Shown here: positions 1-11,640 of the stretch, one piece after another
How positions within the stretch are numbered: position 1 is the stretch's first letter
Layout: each line of letters opens with the position of its first letter
From: Tubiluchus corallicola
Taxonomy: Eukaryota; Priapulida; Priapulimorpha; Priapulimorphida; Tubiluchidae
Reading direction: 5' to 3'
Assembly: GCA_030141605.1 (NCBI GenBank)
Contig: JAQGDQ010000312.1
Location: 164,445 to 228,444 of the forward strand
Length of the DNA: 64,000 nucleotides
Translations under genes and position numbers: made by a program
The notes under the pieces: generated by a model
Database searches by the model: none
What the model was told of the DNA's origin: nothing
Seen by the model: the letters and a program-made list of their open reading frames with translations, nothing else

Positions 1-724
1 AAAACATAAAGCAAAAAATGCTAACGGGTTATGAGGAAAAGAAAAGTAAAATTATTTTCAAATTCTTAAGTGCACAGAGTCTATTAAGCGGTGCATACTG
101 TACAATGATTAACTGCTTGAAAATGATGAAATGCATTTCAAGAATCACTGAAAGAATGAATCAGCATTATTATAATACTGAAATGATAAATCAAGCATTT
201 GTAATGTACAGTCATCAAACCGATAACCCTTAAGTACAACTGCAGTGTCTAATCAAATACGGAATATCTAAGTTGTCCGCACCTTGTTTAAGCATTTTAC
301 GCTGAGCAAAGTTTAACTTCTGTAGGTCACTGTCAAAAAGTACCAGTCTGCCTAGTACGCACTTGCTTCTAGATAGATATTTACAAGGTTAGTGGCAAAT
401 ATTACATCAGACTACATACGCTGTACGGCACCTTATACACAGGTACATGTAGTCGTCAAGTTACGACCACAATTGGTTCTGGAGGATAGGTGGTAAATCA
501 TCTTGGGCGCAAGTCGGACCTGTGTATTTAGCGATTTTAGCGTATGTTCAAGCGGTGTGCCCCTACATGCAACACAACGCACGCTAAGTATGCCAGTGCC
601 TACGATGAATTTACCCTAACAGACAGAGATTAAACTAAAGCACAAGAAAACCCAAAACTTACTTAAAGCTTTAAAAATTCATCTTGAAATTTTATATCGC
701 TTACGTCATGCATGTTTGCATATC
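1..724. other. Left edge, no gene recognised
   Basis: AT-rich sequence with no long open frame, no exon with recognisable protein similarity and no clear inverted or tandem repeat. It could be intron or 3' flank of the amidase gene whose exons lie at 2796-3977 on the minus strand, because the next amidase exon would be expected at lower coordinates. Confidence 0.4.
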
Positions 725-1140
725 AGACTTGCGTCAGCAATAACACTGTATAAAACAATGCAAATTTAAACTCCCGTGATGACCGTTAGACAAAGCCATT
801 TTGACGATAAGTCATAGTTTTGAAACTAGTTAAGATAACATTGTGTAAAGTTTGAAAAAATAATCAGGGCATTCGTGGTGCACACGTCACGAACTAAATA
901 ACATTTAAAAAATACTGTATCTTGTCGATAAGATTATTAGTGAGTGGCGCACCCTGGAGGGAGAGTCAGCGATATTTTACCAATTGGTGAAAGCATTTCA
1001 AATAAATAATAATTTTCTTTTCCAGTTACATAAGTCTTTCATGCAGGTAAGCGAAAAGCTAAGTAATATAGATTTGCATGGAAAGTTTTTTGCGTCATAG
1101 TTTAACATTTACTTTTCTTCCCTTGATTTACGTTGCGTAG
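725..1140 (+). repeat. Dispersed repeat, copy 1
   Basis: This stretch is a diverged direct copy of about 33000-33410. Shared blocks include the run around 770-800 (GTGATGACCGTTAGAC, then GCCATTTTGACG), the block GTAAAGTTTGAAAAAATAATC near 845, and TTACATAAGTCTTTCA near 1024. The copies differ by small gaps and substitutions. No coding potential or terminal repeat was found, so the class of element is unknown. Confidence 0.6.
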
Positions 1141-1646
1141 TGACGTCATGTAATGCGCAGCCGGAACAGTATTGCGGGAGATTTAAAATGAAAGCAAACA
1201 AAAATTCCCTTCAACTCGAATACGATATACGCATGAAATTGTTATAAAGTAATAAAAAATTTTAAGGCGATTTTTCTGAAACCTACTTCAGGCACTTTCC
1301 TTTCCTTGTCCTTTAAGTTAATTTATTTAAAAAATAAAAGTTATAACCGGTTGCATATAATTAATTAACTAAATTGCGCTCGGGTCGTAAAGTCAAACAG
1401 TTATAAGTCACTCCAGGTTCTCAGTCCAGGCGTATTAACCAATAGGCTAACTAGGCGTCACATTTTAGAAAAATTCTTACTCTCCTCGAAAAATACTTTC
1501 ATATTTATGTACATTGTGCATTTCCTAACACACCTCAGGCAGTTACGGAGCACAGCTTTTATATACGTGCCACATAACAAACAGGTGCAAGGTATTACAC
1601 AACATGCAGCTGCGCAGCTTAACTGATTATAAGCGCTATGCAAATA

Positions 1647-2159
1647 TAGTCATACCTCAGTTTTCGACCGTAATTCGTTGCTAAAAAGTGTTTGAAAACC
1701 AATTTGGTTGAGTACCGAATCATTTATTCCCATAAGAAATAATGTAAATGCAAATAATCTATTCTCAAGCATCAAATGAACTGTAAACTATTACTAAAAT
1801 GAAATAGAATAATGCAAAAATGCTTATTCAAACAGTAGATATGACATAATTGATAAGAAAAACATAATAGAATTACTTAGAAAGAAATACATAATTATTC
1901 CGGCATGAAAAAACCTTACGTGTTGATAGCAGTGTGATAGTATATGTAAGCAAGAGCAGAAACACGTGTATGACTACTCTCGGGCGCAGTCGGTTACGCT
2001 CGGCTCTACTCGGCTCGCCGCGCATGCGTTCATCAGGTGCTTGGCGGTTGGTCGAGTACCGAAATTCTGGTCAAAAACGGACACAATTTTAGCTTGAACT
2101 TTTTGGTCGAAAACCGATTTGTAGGAGTGCTGAGACGTTCGACAACGGAAGTATGACTG
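1647..2159. mobile_element. pogo/Tigger-like MITE with TA target site
   Basis: The ends are inverted repeats: the left end reads AGTCATACCTCAGTTTTCGA and the right end, reverse complemented, reads CAGTCATACTTCCGTTGTCG. A TA lies outside each end (1645-1646 and 2160-2161). A TA target, a CAGT-type terminus and TTCGA-rich subterminal sequence are typical of pogo/Tigger-like non-autonomous elements. An inner inverted match is also present (GGTTGAGTACCGAA near 1700 and GGTCGAGTACCGAA near 2050). There is no transposase frame. The first base of the left end is T instead of C. Confidence 0.7.
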
Positions 2160-2439
2160 TACATATAATTATAATGACCATGTAGAAACTAGGTTAGTAG
2201 TGTTTCTGATACGCCACAAATAATTGCTTAATATGTTCATTACATAAATACCCATAAATTGACAACAAAGAAGGGCGGGACAAAACTGTCAGTCTAAGGC
2301 ATTGTAAAGTTTCGATACGCCCCTGTGCAAGTCGACTATTACTTATAAGACATAAATCATTGCACAGCGCAAGACATTAAGAGTTTCCATAGGATAGTGA
2401 AGTATACTAAGTATTCTAAGGCTTTTTGGTATACTACAC

Positions 2440-2710
2440 CCAATTTCCATCAAACTAGTCCAGAATGTGAAGCATTGTGTTACTCAGTTTTTCAGTTTTT
2501 TCTACCCAACTGCCACAATATATCATTTAGAACAGCACTTATCATAGTCAAAAACTCTGTTATTCTTTGGTGAAAGTTTGGAATGCAGTGTAGCCCCATT
2601 GCGACGTCACAGCATAAAATTTGACAGAAAAACTTATTACATGAGCAACAACGAGAACAAAAAACACACTGACATCACAGCAAAATAGACTGCATTATAG
2701 AGTTACTTTG
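2440..2710 (+). repeat. Diverged copy of a repeat also found near the proteases
   Basis: The segment resembles 46490-46780 and 49970-50220. Shared blocks are CCAGAATG-GAAGCA, AGTTTTTTCTA, and further on GACG-CACA--ATAAAA, CACATGA/CATGAGCAA and AAATAGAC-GC-TTATA-AGTTAC. The similarity is patchy but in the same order and orientation in all three places, so this is an old dispersed repeat. Element class is not recognised. Confidence 0.5.
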
Positions 2711-2795
2711 CAAAACTCTACATGCACTCAACATATATACAAAAACAAAAGCAGCAAGTAAAATAACAACAGAAAACTTAATAAATGAACGAAAC

Positions 2796-3977
2796 CTCTT
2801 ATCATCATGGCTTCTTTAGCAGAGAACGGCACACCGACAAACGGGGCCGATTCTGCGGTGAATTTTTGATCCGGATCGCCGGCATCTAGGATCTCGTCTA
2901 TTTCTTCGGCTTCGCGTAAAGCTTCGTTGAATCTCTCGGCAGTAACGGCATTCAACACGTGATTTATCTGTTTGTTACGAGTGATGTAGGCTTGAACCAC
3001 GTCACGACTCTTTAACTGAAATAAATCGCATCAGCGCGTTATAGCAATCTTCACTTACGCAAATGTGCCCGACGTGCAGGGAAGATGTCTACCATTGCAT
3101 GAATTGTGGTCAGTTTGTGATGTAAACGATAGCTGTGTTCGGTTGCCGTTAAATAACTTTGTAAGCTAATTATTCAAATATAAGGAACAATTGTTAACTT
3201 TTATAGGCAAGAAAATGTATATTTTGGAAAGTAAATTAAAATGAGATTGAGTCTAAACAATCGGCCGGACTTCCTTTAACCCTTTCATACCCGTTGTATC
3301 CCGTGGGATACAAGAATATTTTCTGCCTTTAAAATTAATAAAATTTTAAAACTGACAGTTATTTGATCTGTTAATAGTTATTTTGATTTAAGCCAATAAC
3401 AATAGACTAAAAATGGTAATAAAATGGCAAACTAGAAAATCTACATAGCATAAAAAACTGAGCAACTTACAGTACTTTAGAGACACTTTGTACAGATCAG
3501 CATAGCGTGCATACTAAATGTCTTAAATACTTTAAAAAATTATTAGCAGTTGCAAAATGAAGCACATTTTTTGCTTTTGTTGTGTTTTTAAAAAAGTCGG
3601 ACTTTGTTTTTTTGCACATGACAAAGAATGTTGTGCATCCCACAGGATACATTGGGAACAAGCTGTTGTAATTCATTTTCATATTAATAGACACAGGAAT
3701 GCACTGTTGTGCAAAAACTGTTTTGTTGCTACATTCAATAATGCAATGATATGCAAACACCTCTTTGCAAGTCCAGTACTTAGCTTTTTGTTTAGTAAAG
3801 TATGTTGATACTACTACATTACTGTGTAAACAATTCCACTCTTGAGTCAATCGATGAAATACCTCACGCTTCCTAATGCGAGCAGCAAGTTCCGAAGCTG
3901 GTAAAAGCAACGCTGTGTCTTCAATTGGAGGAATGGACTGCTTCGGCGTATTTCTGTACAGGAACTTAAACACATAT
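2796..3977 (-). CDS. FAAH2-like amidase (two internal exons of a partial gene)
   Basis: Two minus-strand exons encode part of an amidase-signature enzyme resembling fatty-acid amide hydrolase 2. The upstream exon, 3863-3977, has acceptor TTTTAG and donor GAG|GTATTT and encodes a lead-in ending PASELAARIRKRE. The downstream exon, 2796-3015, has acceptor TTTCAG and donor AGAG|GTTTCG and encodes LKSRDVVQAYITR to SAKEAMMIRG. The phases fit: 115 bp entering with one base and ending at phase 0, then 220 bp ending at phase 1. The motif GVPFSAKEA holds the lysine that, by family knowledge, is the catalytic Lys of the Ser-Ser-Lys triad; the serines lie in later exons not seen here. Family members hydrolyse fatty-acid amides at membranes. 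The first exon is missing upstream, and the 3' exons probably lie beyond the left edge. Confidence 0.75.
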
Positions 3978-3999
3978 CTAAAACATAAGAAACATAATC

Positions 4000-6900
4000 T
4001 AACTAGACAAACACTGATCCCATTCAATTTACTGACTTGTGAATCTTTTTGGAACAAACATGAAATCCATGTGGTAGCATGTGGAAGCCGCAAACAAATT
4101 TATACGAACAATAATCTAGCATTCAACAGCACAGGTACTGGAACTCAGTTCATGATAACGGATAATACTCTAAGATAAAACACTGTGCCGGCAGGGGTAG
4201 CTGATGATGTGAACACACCCTTTGTCAACAAGCAAAACAGCTGATCATATGTTTCGCTACAGCTGAAGCTGTACAGTGTTCTGCTGCTATTCCAGGAAGC
4301 AGGAAAAACCAACCGATCAGTGAAGAAGAAATTAAGATCGTTTCATCTTTTAACAGGAGTTTCTCCTTAAAAATATATTATACTTGAGGCCAAAGTTTAT
4401 CAGAGTGTTGTGTCTGGATAGTTGAAATTTTCTGCATTAGCCGATTTCACACAAGTGATACTGTACTTTGTTTCAGTGCAAACACTGCAGTCACTGAAAG
4501 CTTTTTTTCAATTTCTTCCTCAAAACTTGATTTTTAATTTGTACCAAGTTAAGCAAATGCATTTCCTACATAACTTTGCATAAAAATCCATTGTGTGAGT
4601 AGTAGAAACCTACAAAATTATCAAATATAACATAATCGCTGCTTAGTAAGAGCAGTTTTTCATGAACCCATGCAAAATGCAGGGAACGCTTACGGTCCTG
4701 AAGAAGTTAATAAGGCATGACATCGGCACAAACGAACCGCAAGCTGACACAGTCTGGAAAATTCAAACTTTGCAAGCTAAACTGACAAAACTGAACTTGA
4801 AATACAGGCACCAAACAATCAATCTACACTTAAAACCAATTTAAAACGAAACGCACAACTGTTACCTGGAAAAATGTTCACAGACGAACCTCCCAAAAAT
4901 GACCAGGTATTTCAGTATGAACCTGGCGACTGTAACAGTCAAAGGTTTACTGGTTGTCGTAGACATACCTGGTTGTAAAGACTTCGCAGAACTTGTCACA
5001 ACAAAGAGCGACCAACTAGAAAAAATCTGGACTTAACAAAAGCGTAATTTATAATTTTCTGCACAAATCACTAGAAAAAAAATGTGTATTTCTTACATGT
5101 AGTGCATTTTCACAAAGACAATACAAAAAGAGACAGTACAGTATAAAGTTAGTATGAGATATCTAGCGATATGGAAAAAAACAATCAACATACAATAAAT
5201 TAAGTACATAAAAAAGGTTGAAGGTTATATATACAAGTGCAAAAAATATAGGTAAATACAGGTAAAAATTAATACTAAAAAAACAGTAATCGTACATTCT
5301 ATACATATAAAATTCAAGAAAAAGTTATGATACAGCTACGTATGCTAACAGGTTACATAGATCTTCCCTTTCCGGTAATGTGTGCTTATATACATAAGGA
5401 AACGACAGCCTATATAAATCTACATAAATCTAAAATAAAATTTCAATGCATGACTGACATCTTTCAGTAAATGATTAATGGAAAAAAGTTTAGAAAATTC
5501 TACATATTGCTGATCAAGGGAACGCTGTAAATTATACTTGATGAGCTGTATCTTGAAAATGACTTATGCTATTAGTATTACAACAACCATCTGAAACAAA
5601 AAGTGTGGCCATTTGAGATAAAGACTATAGAATCTACAGCTTCAGAAAAACAGAATTGCACTTGTTATTATAAATTATAAAGCGCTAAAATCGACTTAGC
5701 TTAGTGATCACACTTACGATCACAATACTGAAACCTATACCAGGTTATTCACAATCACGTGCAATGTGCAAATTGCAAAGCTAAGAAGTGTTCAGTGCGA
5801 GCAATGTGACAAATCTTGGTTCTAGCTATCTTGAAAACAAATTCATGGTCTACGTCTTACTTACACAGCTTGGATAAAGAGAAACTCAGTTTGGTTGGTG
5901 TTATTACTTTGCAAATCATACAATCAGTTTACTGCAAATTAATCTTATAATTATAATTGGAATTAGGTTATGTAATTATATGCGTACAGGACGCAAAGTA
6001 TTAGGTAAAAAGCACAAAATTCAACAAATGCATGCTGCACAGGCTCTTGTTAAAAATTGTTAGGTGAGACTTTTTACGATAATGATCATCTTCTTAAACT
6101 TTAATTGCAGTTTGCACACTGCAAACACAGGACACAGCTGGGCTCTCTCAATGAGACGTTTATGCAATGGCTGTAGCCTCCTCATTAGATCATTATGATA
6201 GAACATTTAAACATACATACATCTATCATCTAGGAATATAAAAATAGATGCACCTTGGTATATTGATTTTATGTAATGCTGCAAAACTGGTTAAAACCTT
6301 CCAATCATATGATTAAAAAACCAAGAATTACGGTGCTACTATAATCATGAGATATTGTTTATTTCTTGTAAACCAAAGTTCTTATAAATAAGAAATCCAA
6401 AGTTCTTGTAAATAAAAATGTACATGGAGATCGTAAGAACTTGGTTTTAGCATTGGTATACATAAGCCATGTGTATAAGACACACCAAGAATTCTAGACT
6501 GACCTTGCCAACACAGGACTGGTTACAGAGGTACAGTTTTGTTCAAATATTGGACATAAAAATAAAACCAATTACTCTTAATAACTACTTTTGTATGTTA
6601 GCATAATAACCATGCTACACAAAATAAACTGTCTAATACGTAAATCTCTGCGTATTCTGATGCACGGCATGTCACAAGTGCCTTAATTACATAGCTTCTA
6701 ATCGACCAGCACAAGGTAGGCATGTTTACTGACTTATTTTAGTTTTCCATTACACTTTCATTACAGACAGAAACATTACCATTTTAGTGTTTTAATATGC
6801 CACTCAATAATTAACATTCATTAGCATCAGGATTAATTATTATAATTACATGAAACACTTATCTTATAGTATGTCAACAAAAGGCTCAAATTAAGATTGA

Positions 6901-7700
6901 AAAATCAACTGCAATCCGCAGTGCACATTTCCCGTGAAAGTTTCTAAACTGAATTATGTACAGTAATAATACAACAAGTCAAATCACTTTTTGTTTGCTA
7001 CAAGTAGTTCTTGCTTGTTTTGCATCAGTATTTGCAATATATACCCGAAACAGGGCAACACTGCACGTAAACCAAAAAGTAATGCTTTTCAAAAATCATA
7101 TGCTATGTTAACCAATTTAAAAACCAACGTAAAACAAACACTTTACAGCAAACCAATTTGGCAGCAGATAGAAAGATGAACTGCACAAATTTAGCTGTGT
7201 TATTAAGTAACATCAAGTAATTACTATTACCGTAATAGTTTTTGCTCGATAACAGTTGCTGCTGGCGGTAAGGATGAGAAAATGAACTTTACACTTTAAA
7301 GCAGGAAGTATAATTTCGAAAAAACATAGACAATTATTATACTTGCCTTATTAGTTATATAAATAACTAAACCATAATAACACAAAAAATAATTAGGACC
7401 CTACAGTTTAAAGCAGCAACACCTCATAAAATGATCATCGTTCCCGCCTTCAACTAAAACCAGAGCTTTTACAAAACTTGCTTGAAAGGTTTTTAATGTT
7501 CTAGTTCTTAATCAAATATCTTCAAATCATGCTCAAATTTGTTAAGCATGCCAAAAAACAGTGTCGCATTATAAATTCTGAATGCTAGTTGTGTAATCAT
7601 CTTTTTCGTAATTAGTATACAATCTCTGCTCATTCTCTGCATTTGAAATGCAACTACAGCAATGAATGTGGACAGGACACACTGCAATATTTGCATACCT
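4000..7700. other. Gene-poor interval, nothing recognised
   Basis: No open frame here encodes a recognisable protein and none has convincing splice signals around conserved residues. The sequence is AT-rich and unique by eye. The missing 5' exon of the amidase gene (signal anchor and start codon) may lie in here, but I could not identify it. Confidence 0.4.
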
Positions 7701-7712
7701 TATTCGGATATA

Positions 7713-8170
7713 CAGTAAATTCCCCGTAACTCAAATTTTTTCCTAACTCAAACAACTTCAGCAGAATCGATGAAATACTTCGTTTTTGCCACAACAAACA
7801 TTGCTTAACTCAAAAGTGCGCCTAACTCAAATAAAAAAGTATGCTCCATTTAATCAAAGTACATGTAATTTACTTCGCCTAACTCAAAAATGCAATTTAT
7901 ACTCTAGCCTCACTGTCATGTTGTTTAACAGTGTTGTGTTTGTGTCCTTTTGTAACATAAAAAAAAGCGTGCTTCACTACATAATTTGTTATTCTTTATG
8001 TAAATGTCATCAAATCTCTTCATTTATGTACTGAAGGATTCACTTTCTGCCTTCTAATTAGCTTGCCGTCTGGAGGAGGGGTTTAGAATTCCTATGCTGG
8101 AAAATGGTCAACATCGCCTAAATCAAAGTTTTTTCGATCAGATTGGATTTGAGTTGTGCGGAGTTTACTG
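7713..8170. mobile_element. pogo/Tigger-like MITE just 3' of SPT5
   Basis: The left end reads CAGTAAATTCCCCGTAACTC and the right end reads GAGTTGTGCGGAGTTTACTG, which is its imperfect inverted repeat. A TA lies on each side (7711-7712 and 8171-8172), the target duplication of Tc1/mariner-type elements. The interior repeats AACTCAAA several times, typical of the subterminal sequence of pogo/Tigger-like MITEs. No transposase frame is present. The element starts only about 60 bp after the SPT5 stop codon. Confidence 0.8.
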
Positions 8171-8231
8171 TATAACGATCGAAACCCATTTAAAGAAAAA
8201 CTAAAAGCAAATGTAACAATGCAAATGTAGC

Positions 8232-11200
8232 TCAATCGGCCATCTTGCAGAGGAAGCGAAGTTGCAGTAATTTTACATTTTCGTTATCAATTTTCACCAC
8301 GGCATCATTCATGTCAATACTCAGCAACTTGCCCGTATTCTCTCTATCTTCTCCGGTTATTATCTTCACCCTGTCTCCTGGGTGGGGGGTCACAGGCTCC
8401 AAGTGTTCTCCCAGGACGCTAATCATCTTATCTTCATCAATCATGTACACGGAACACATTCCTCCAGATACGCTCCGTATTATACCCTTGTGGCCACGGA
8501 AAGTGGAATCGTCGTGAGTGGCTTTCACGCTGACAACGATGTCGGTGGTTTGCCAATCTCCGCCAAGCAAGTTCATTCCTGTTCCAGGAGTTTGTGGATT
8601 AAACGGAGAAGGTACTCCGGGTGTCATTGGACTATAGCCCATGGGAGATGCAGTTGGGACTCCAAAGGACCCCGGAGATGGTGAATGATGATAGGTGGCA
8701 GGGCTTGGCGTAGGAACAAAACTTGGACTTGGAGTTGGATTGTATCCAGCTGGAGAAGGTGTAGCTTGATACGGGGAGTAGGTGTGGTCACCCGTACCAT
8801 AAATTCCTGATGCGCCTGGAGTCTGTGGAGTGTATGGACCCTGACTAGGCGGCGTGTCAGGTTGATAGCCAGGTGTCGCTGGATTAGGAGTTCCCACATA
8901 TCCGCTAGGGGAAGGTGAAGGATCGTCAAAGTGAAAATCATCAAATTCGTTAGGTCGTGCTGGAGTATTTGCATTGCTAGGATCCCATGCACCAGTTCTC
9001 CCAGGTGTTCTGCTGCCATCATCAGTATGTGAAGGAGTCATGCTGCCGTAATGTGGAGTTCGGCTGCCAGGTTCATGAACTGGAGTCTGCGAGCCATAAA
9101 GAGGTGTGCGACCACCAGCACCTCTGTCATACATCGGCGTTTGTGAACCGTACATTGGGGTCTTCGTATACTGCGACACACCACCAGTGTTCTTTTGCCC
9201 TGTGATTGGCGCAAGGCGAGATCTGTCTACGGAGATGGTCTTACAGCTAGAATGCAACTCAACCCTGGCCAGCGTTTCAGTTGCGTCCTTGACAATGCCA
9301 ATGTGACCTTTAAATGGACCTTGAATGATCCTCATTGTTTGCCCAATTATTTCTCTGTCACGACCCGAAAATCCTCGTCCCCTGCCCCTGCCTGCCGGAG
9401 ATGCCATGCCACCAGGGGTCAGCTTACCACCACCACTCACATGCAATGGACTAGCAATCCTTGGAGACGTTGGTGCAAATATTCCTCCCATAGGCAACCC
9501 ATCTGCTCTTGATCCTCCAGCCAAAGATAAATGCTTTGTTCTACAAACAAATATCCCGCCATTTTCTGTTACCATCCGAGAGTGAAGAAAAGCAAAGCTT
9601 CTGTACAAGTGTTTGATTTCACCCTGGCGACCATGGTTTGGTCCATCGACAACTTTAACGATATCTCTCACGCGGATACTGTTCTGCTCCGCGTCGAGAG
9701 CGACGGCAAAACGACTATCTTTTTTTCTCGTTATAGCTTGCGGCTTCTTGTTAATCACTTTCCCGTTCATGTTAAGTACTTGGAAATTCTCCTTTTCCAG
9801 GCGGACGATACAGCCGACTGTTTGTGGGTCAAGCATGACGAGATCTCCCCACTGAAACTGACCAAGCATATCCACACCAGTTGCCATATCCTGACACAAC
9901 TGCAGATCCTGAGCTCTCACTTTTAGCTCGTGCATGGTAAGGTCCGAAAATAAAATTATGATATTGCCTTCCACACGAACTATCAACCCAGTATCGCCTT
10001 CATATTTTCCAGCTATCACTTTGACGTGATTGCCAACGTTGAAATATTTCTTCAATTCCACTGCGGGAAACTCCAGCGGATCCTTGAGATCCTCGTGTTT
10101 GGGAATAATGGTAATTTTGTTCCCATCGATACTAATCACTTTACCTTGCAGGTGAACGAGTTCACCTTCTGCTACTTCTACCACGTCTCCTGGCTCAAAG
10201 TTGTGCGACTTGTTTTCTTTTCCAACAGTTGACGCAAGCTCTATGTCAACACCTTCTGGCTGATCTTCGAACTTTTCTAGTTCTGACAGCGTGGGTTTAA
10301 CTCCATCAGCTACAATAGCAGACATGGCAAATGACTTGAATAAAAATCCTTTTCTGCTGTACCGATTTCCCTCAAAAATTAGAAAGTCGCCGTCACTGGT
10401 AATTTCACCTCCTATTGCCTTTATGGCATCAAAATCAAACAATTTTTGTGGAGGTTTCCTTTTCTTTTTTACATCCGATTCATTTCCTGTTCTTAAAGCT
10501 CCTCGTGCACGGGTGTAGTCAATTCTCGGGATAAGTTTCAAATGTACAGTATTCTGTGCAGTATCCACAAAATCTACTTGTGCAATGTCATCCTTAAAAA
10601 CACCCCTCTTTAGACGAACCCACGCTTTCGGCTTAAGGATGACCTGTTCCTTCACAACTCTCATTACGTCAGTCATCTCTTTTATCGGTACCATCTGCTG
10701 ACTCCATATTCCCATCCTTAAATTTCCCACACCCTCAATTGCTTGCTTTACGTGTGTTTGCTTGTATGACTCCACGTATATGTAGCCTTTAATACCTTCT
10801 ACAGCTATAACTGACTTGATTTGTAAGGGTTCGTCTGTATGCTGGTATGCCACAAATTTGCGCATCAATTGCAAGACTGTTGCTTTTTCTTCTCCTATTT
10901 TGCACTTCACCATCCACAAGTTAGGGTCTTTCACTCCAGGTAACAATCCTTGCTGAGTAATCTCGTCGGAGAGGTCTGTCTCTTTACCCTCGCCACCAAT
11001 AACTCGCTGAGAGCTCATGCCGGCATACTTCTTCTTGAAGTACTCCTCAATTTCGTCTTCATTGTGCTTGCTCCACATGGCATCCAACCGACGCGAACCT
11101 TCCATATCTCGAGCCGCATCTTCGGCTCTTACCGATTTCTTGTCAATAAGATCCTCTGCACCAATCTCCCACTCGCCTTCATCCTCTTCCTCTTCGTCAA

Positions 11201-11447
11201 CTTCGGCTTCATCAAGAATGAATCCGCTGTGACGAGGGCGTTTCCGTCGCGGCCCTTCGTCCTCTTCGTCTTCTTCTTCGTCTTCATCTTCCACAAGATC
11301 TTCACCTTCAGGTTCCTCTTCCTCTGCACCACTAGCTACATCGCTGGCCTCACTTGCTTCACTATGAACAGGACTAGACGGTTGGTCAACTTCCTCCTCT
11401 CCCCCGCTTTCGTGTTCCGATACATCGCTTGCATCAGAGTCAGACAT
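8232..11447 (-). CDS. SUPT5H: Transcription elongation factor SPT5 (large DSIF subunit)
   Basis: SPT5 pairs with SPT4 as DSIF, binds RNA polymerase II in the nucleus, and controls promoter-proximal pausing and elongation. The frame encodes 1071 residues from the ATG at 11447 (MSDSDASD), close to the usual animal length. An in-frame ATG four codons upstream (11459) is possible, but MSDS matches the conserved family start. In order: an acidic N-terminus (to about 110), the NGN domain (about 174-264) that binds SPT4, a KOW1 linker ([12 protein letters not shown]), central KOW domains, a C-terminal repeat region (about 755-958) with GSQTP/GSRTP-x-Y units phosphorylated by P-TEFb in this family and then P-T/S-P-S units, and C-terminal KOW domains ending RFLCKMAD. 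No stop, frameshift or intron interrupts the coding region. The lack of coding introns is unusual next to intron-rich neighbours. Confidence 0.97.
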   Translation of the reverse strand: MSDSDASDVSEHESGGEEEVDQPSSPVHSEASEASDVASGAEEEEPEGEDLVEDEDEEEDEEDEGPRRKRPRHSGFILDEAEVDEEEEDEGEWEIGAEDLIDKKSVRAEDAARDMEGSRRLDAMWSKHNEDEIEEYFKKKYAGMSSQRVIGGEGKETDLSDEITQQGLLPGVKDPNLWMVKCKIGEEKATVLQLMRKFVAYQHTDEPLQIKSVIAVEGIKGYIYVESYKQTHVKQAIEGVGNLRMGIWSQQMVPIKEMTDVMRVVKEQVILKPKAWVRLKRGVFKDDIAQVDFVDTAQNTVHLKLIPRIDYTRARGALRTGNESDVKKKRKPPQKLFDFDAIKAIGGEITSDGDFLIFEGNRYSRKGFLFKSFAMSAIVADGVKPTLSELEKFEDQPEGVDIELASTVGKENKSHNFEPGDVVEVAEGELVHLQGKVISIDGNKITIIPKHEDLKDPLEFPAVELKKYFNVGNHVKVIAGKYEGDTGLIVRVEGNIIILFSDLTMHELKVRAQDLQLCQDMATGVDMLGQFQWGDLVMLDPQTVGCIVRLEKENFQVLNMNGKVINKKPQAITRKKDSRFAVALDAEQNSIRVRDIVKVVDGPNHGRQGEIKHLYRSFAFLHSRMVTENGGIFVCRTKHLSLAGGSRADGLPMGGIFAPTSPRIASPLHVSGGGKLTPGGMASPAGRGRGRGFSGRDREIIGQTMRIIQGPFKGHIGIVKDATETLARVELHSSCKTISVDRSRLAPITGQKNTGGVSQYTKTPMYGSQTPMYDRGAGGRTPLYGSQTPVHEPGSRTPHYGSMTPSHTDDGSRTPGRTGAWDPSNANTPARPNEFDDFHFDDPSPSPSGYVGTPNPATPGYQPDTPPSQGPYTPQTPGASGIYGTGDHTYSPYQATPSPAGYNPTPSPSFVPTPSPATYHHSPSPGSFGVPTASPMGYSPMTPGVPSPFNPQTPGTGMNLLGGDWQTTDIVVSVKATHDDSTFRGHKGIIRSVSGGMCSVYMIDEDKMISVLGEHLEPVTPHPGDRVKIITGEDRENTGKLLSIDMNDAVVKIDNENVKLLQLRFLCKMAD

Positions 11448-11464
11448 GACTGCGTTCATCAGTC

Positions 11465-11480
11465 ACTGAAACACAAAAAT
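11465..11480 (-). promoter_or_regulatory. Probable 3' splice site of a 5'-UTR intron of SPT5
   Basis: On the minus strand the sequence TTTTTGTGTTTCAG|TGACTG stands 18 bases before the ATG at 11447. The T-rich tract followed by CAG is a good acceptor, so the coding exon probably begins at 11465 and the non-coding first exon and promoter lie further upstream. The donor was not located. This argues that SPT5 here is a spliced, normally promoted gene and not a processed retrocopy. Confidence 0.55.
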
Positions 11481-11640
11481 GTAATTTTTAATTTTTTTAA
11501 GCTTTGTGAATGTTTAAAGCTGAAACGTGAAATATTTAAAATCTGTTGAAATCAAAGTTTGTTTATTTCCTACTAGTTAGCAGTAATGTTTTAAGTTTTC
11601 CCAATGCACATTATTCATGCTTTGTTTTTTAGCTTTGTAT

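Noticed and set aside
3285-3660. piggyBac-like element suggested by TTTAACCCTTTCATACCC
   Set aside because: No second end with AAAGGGTTAA was found, so a TTAA-flanked element cannot be shown.
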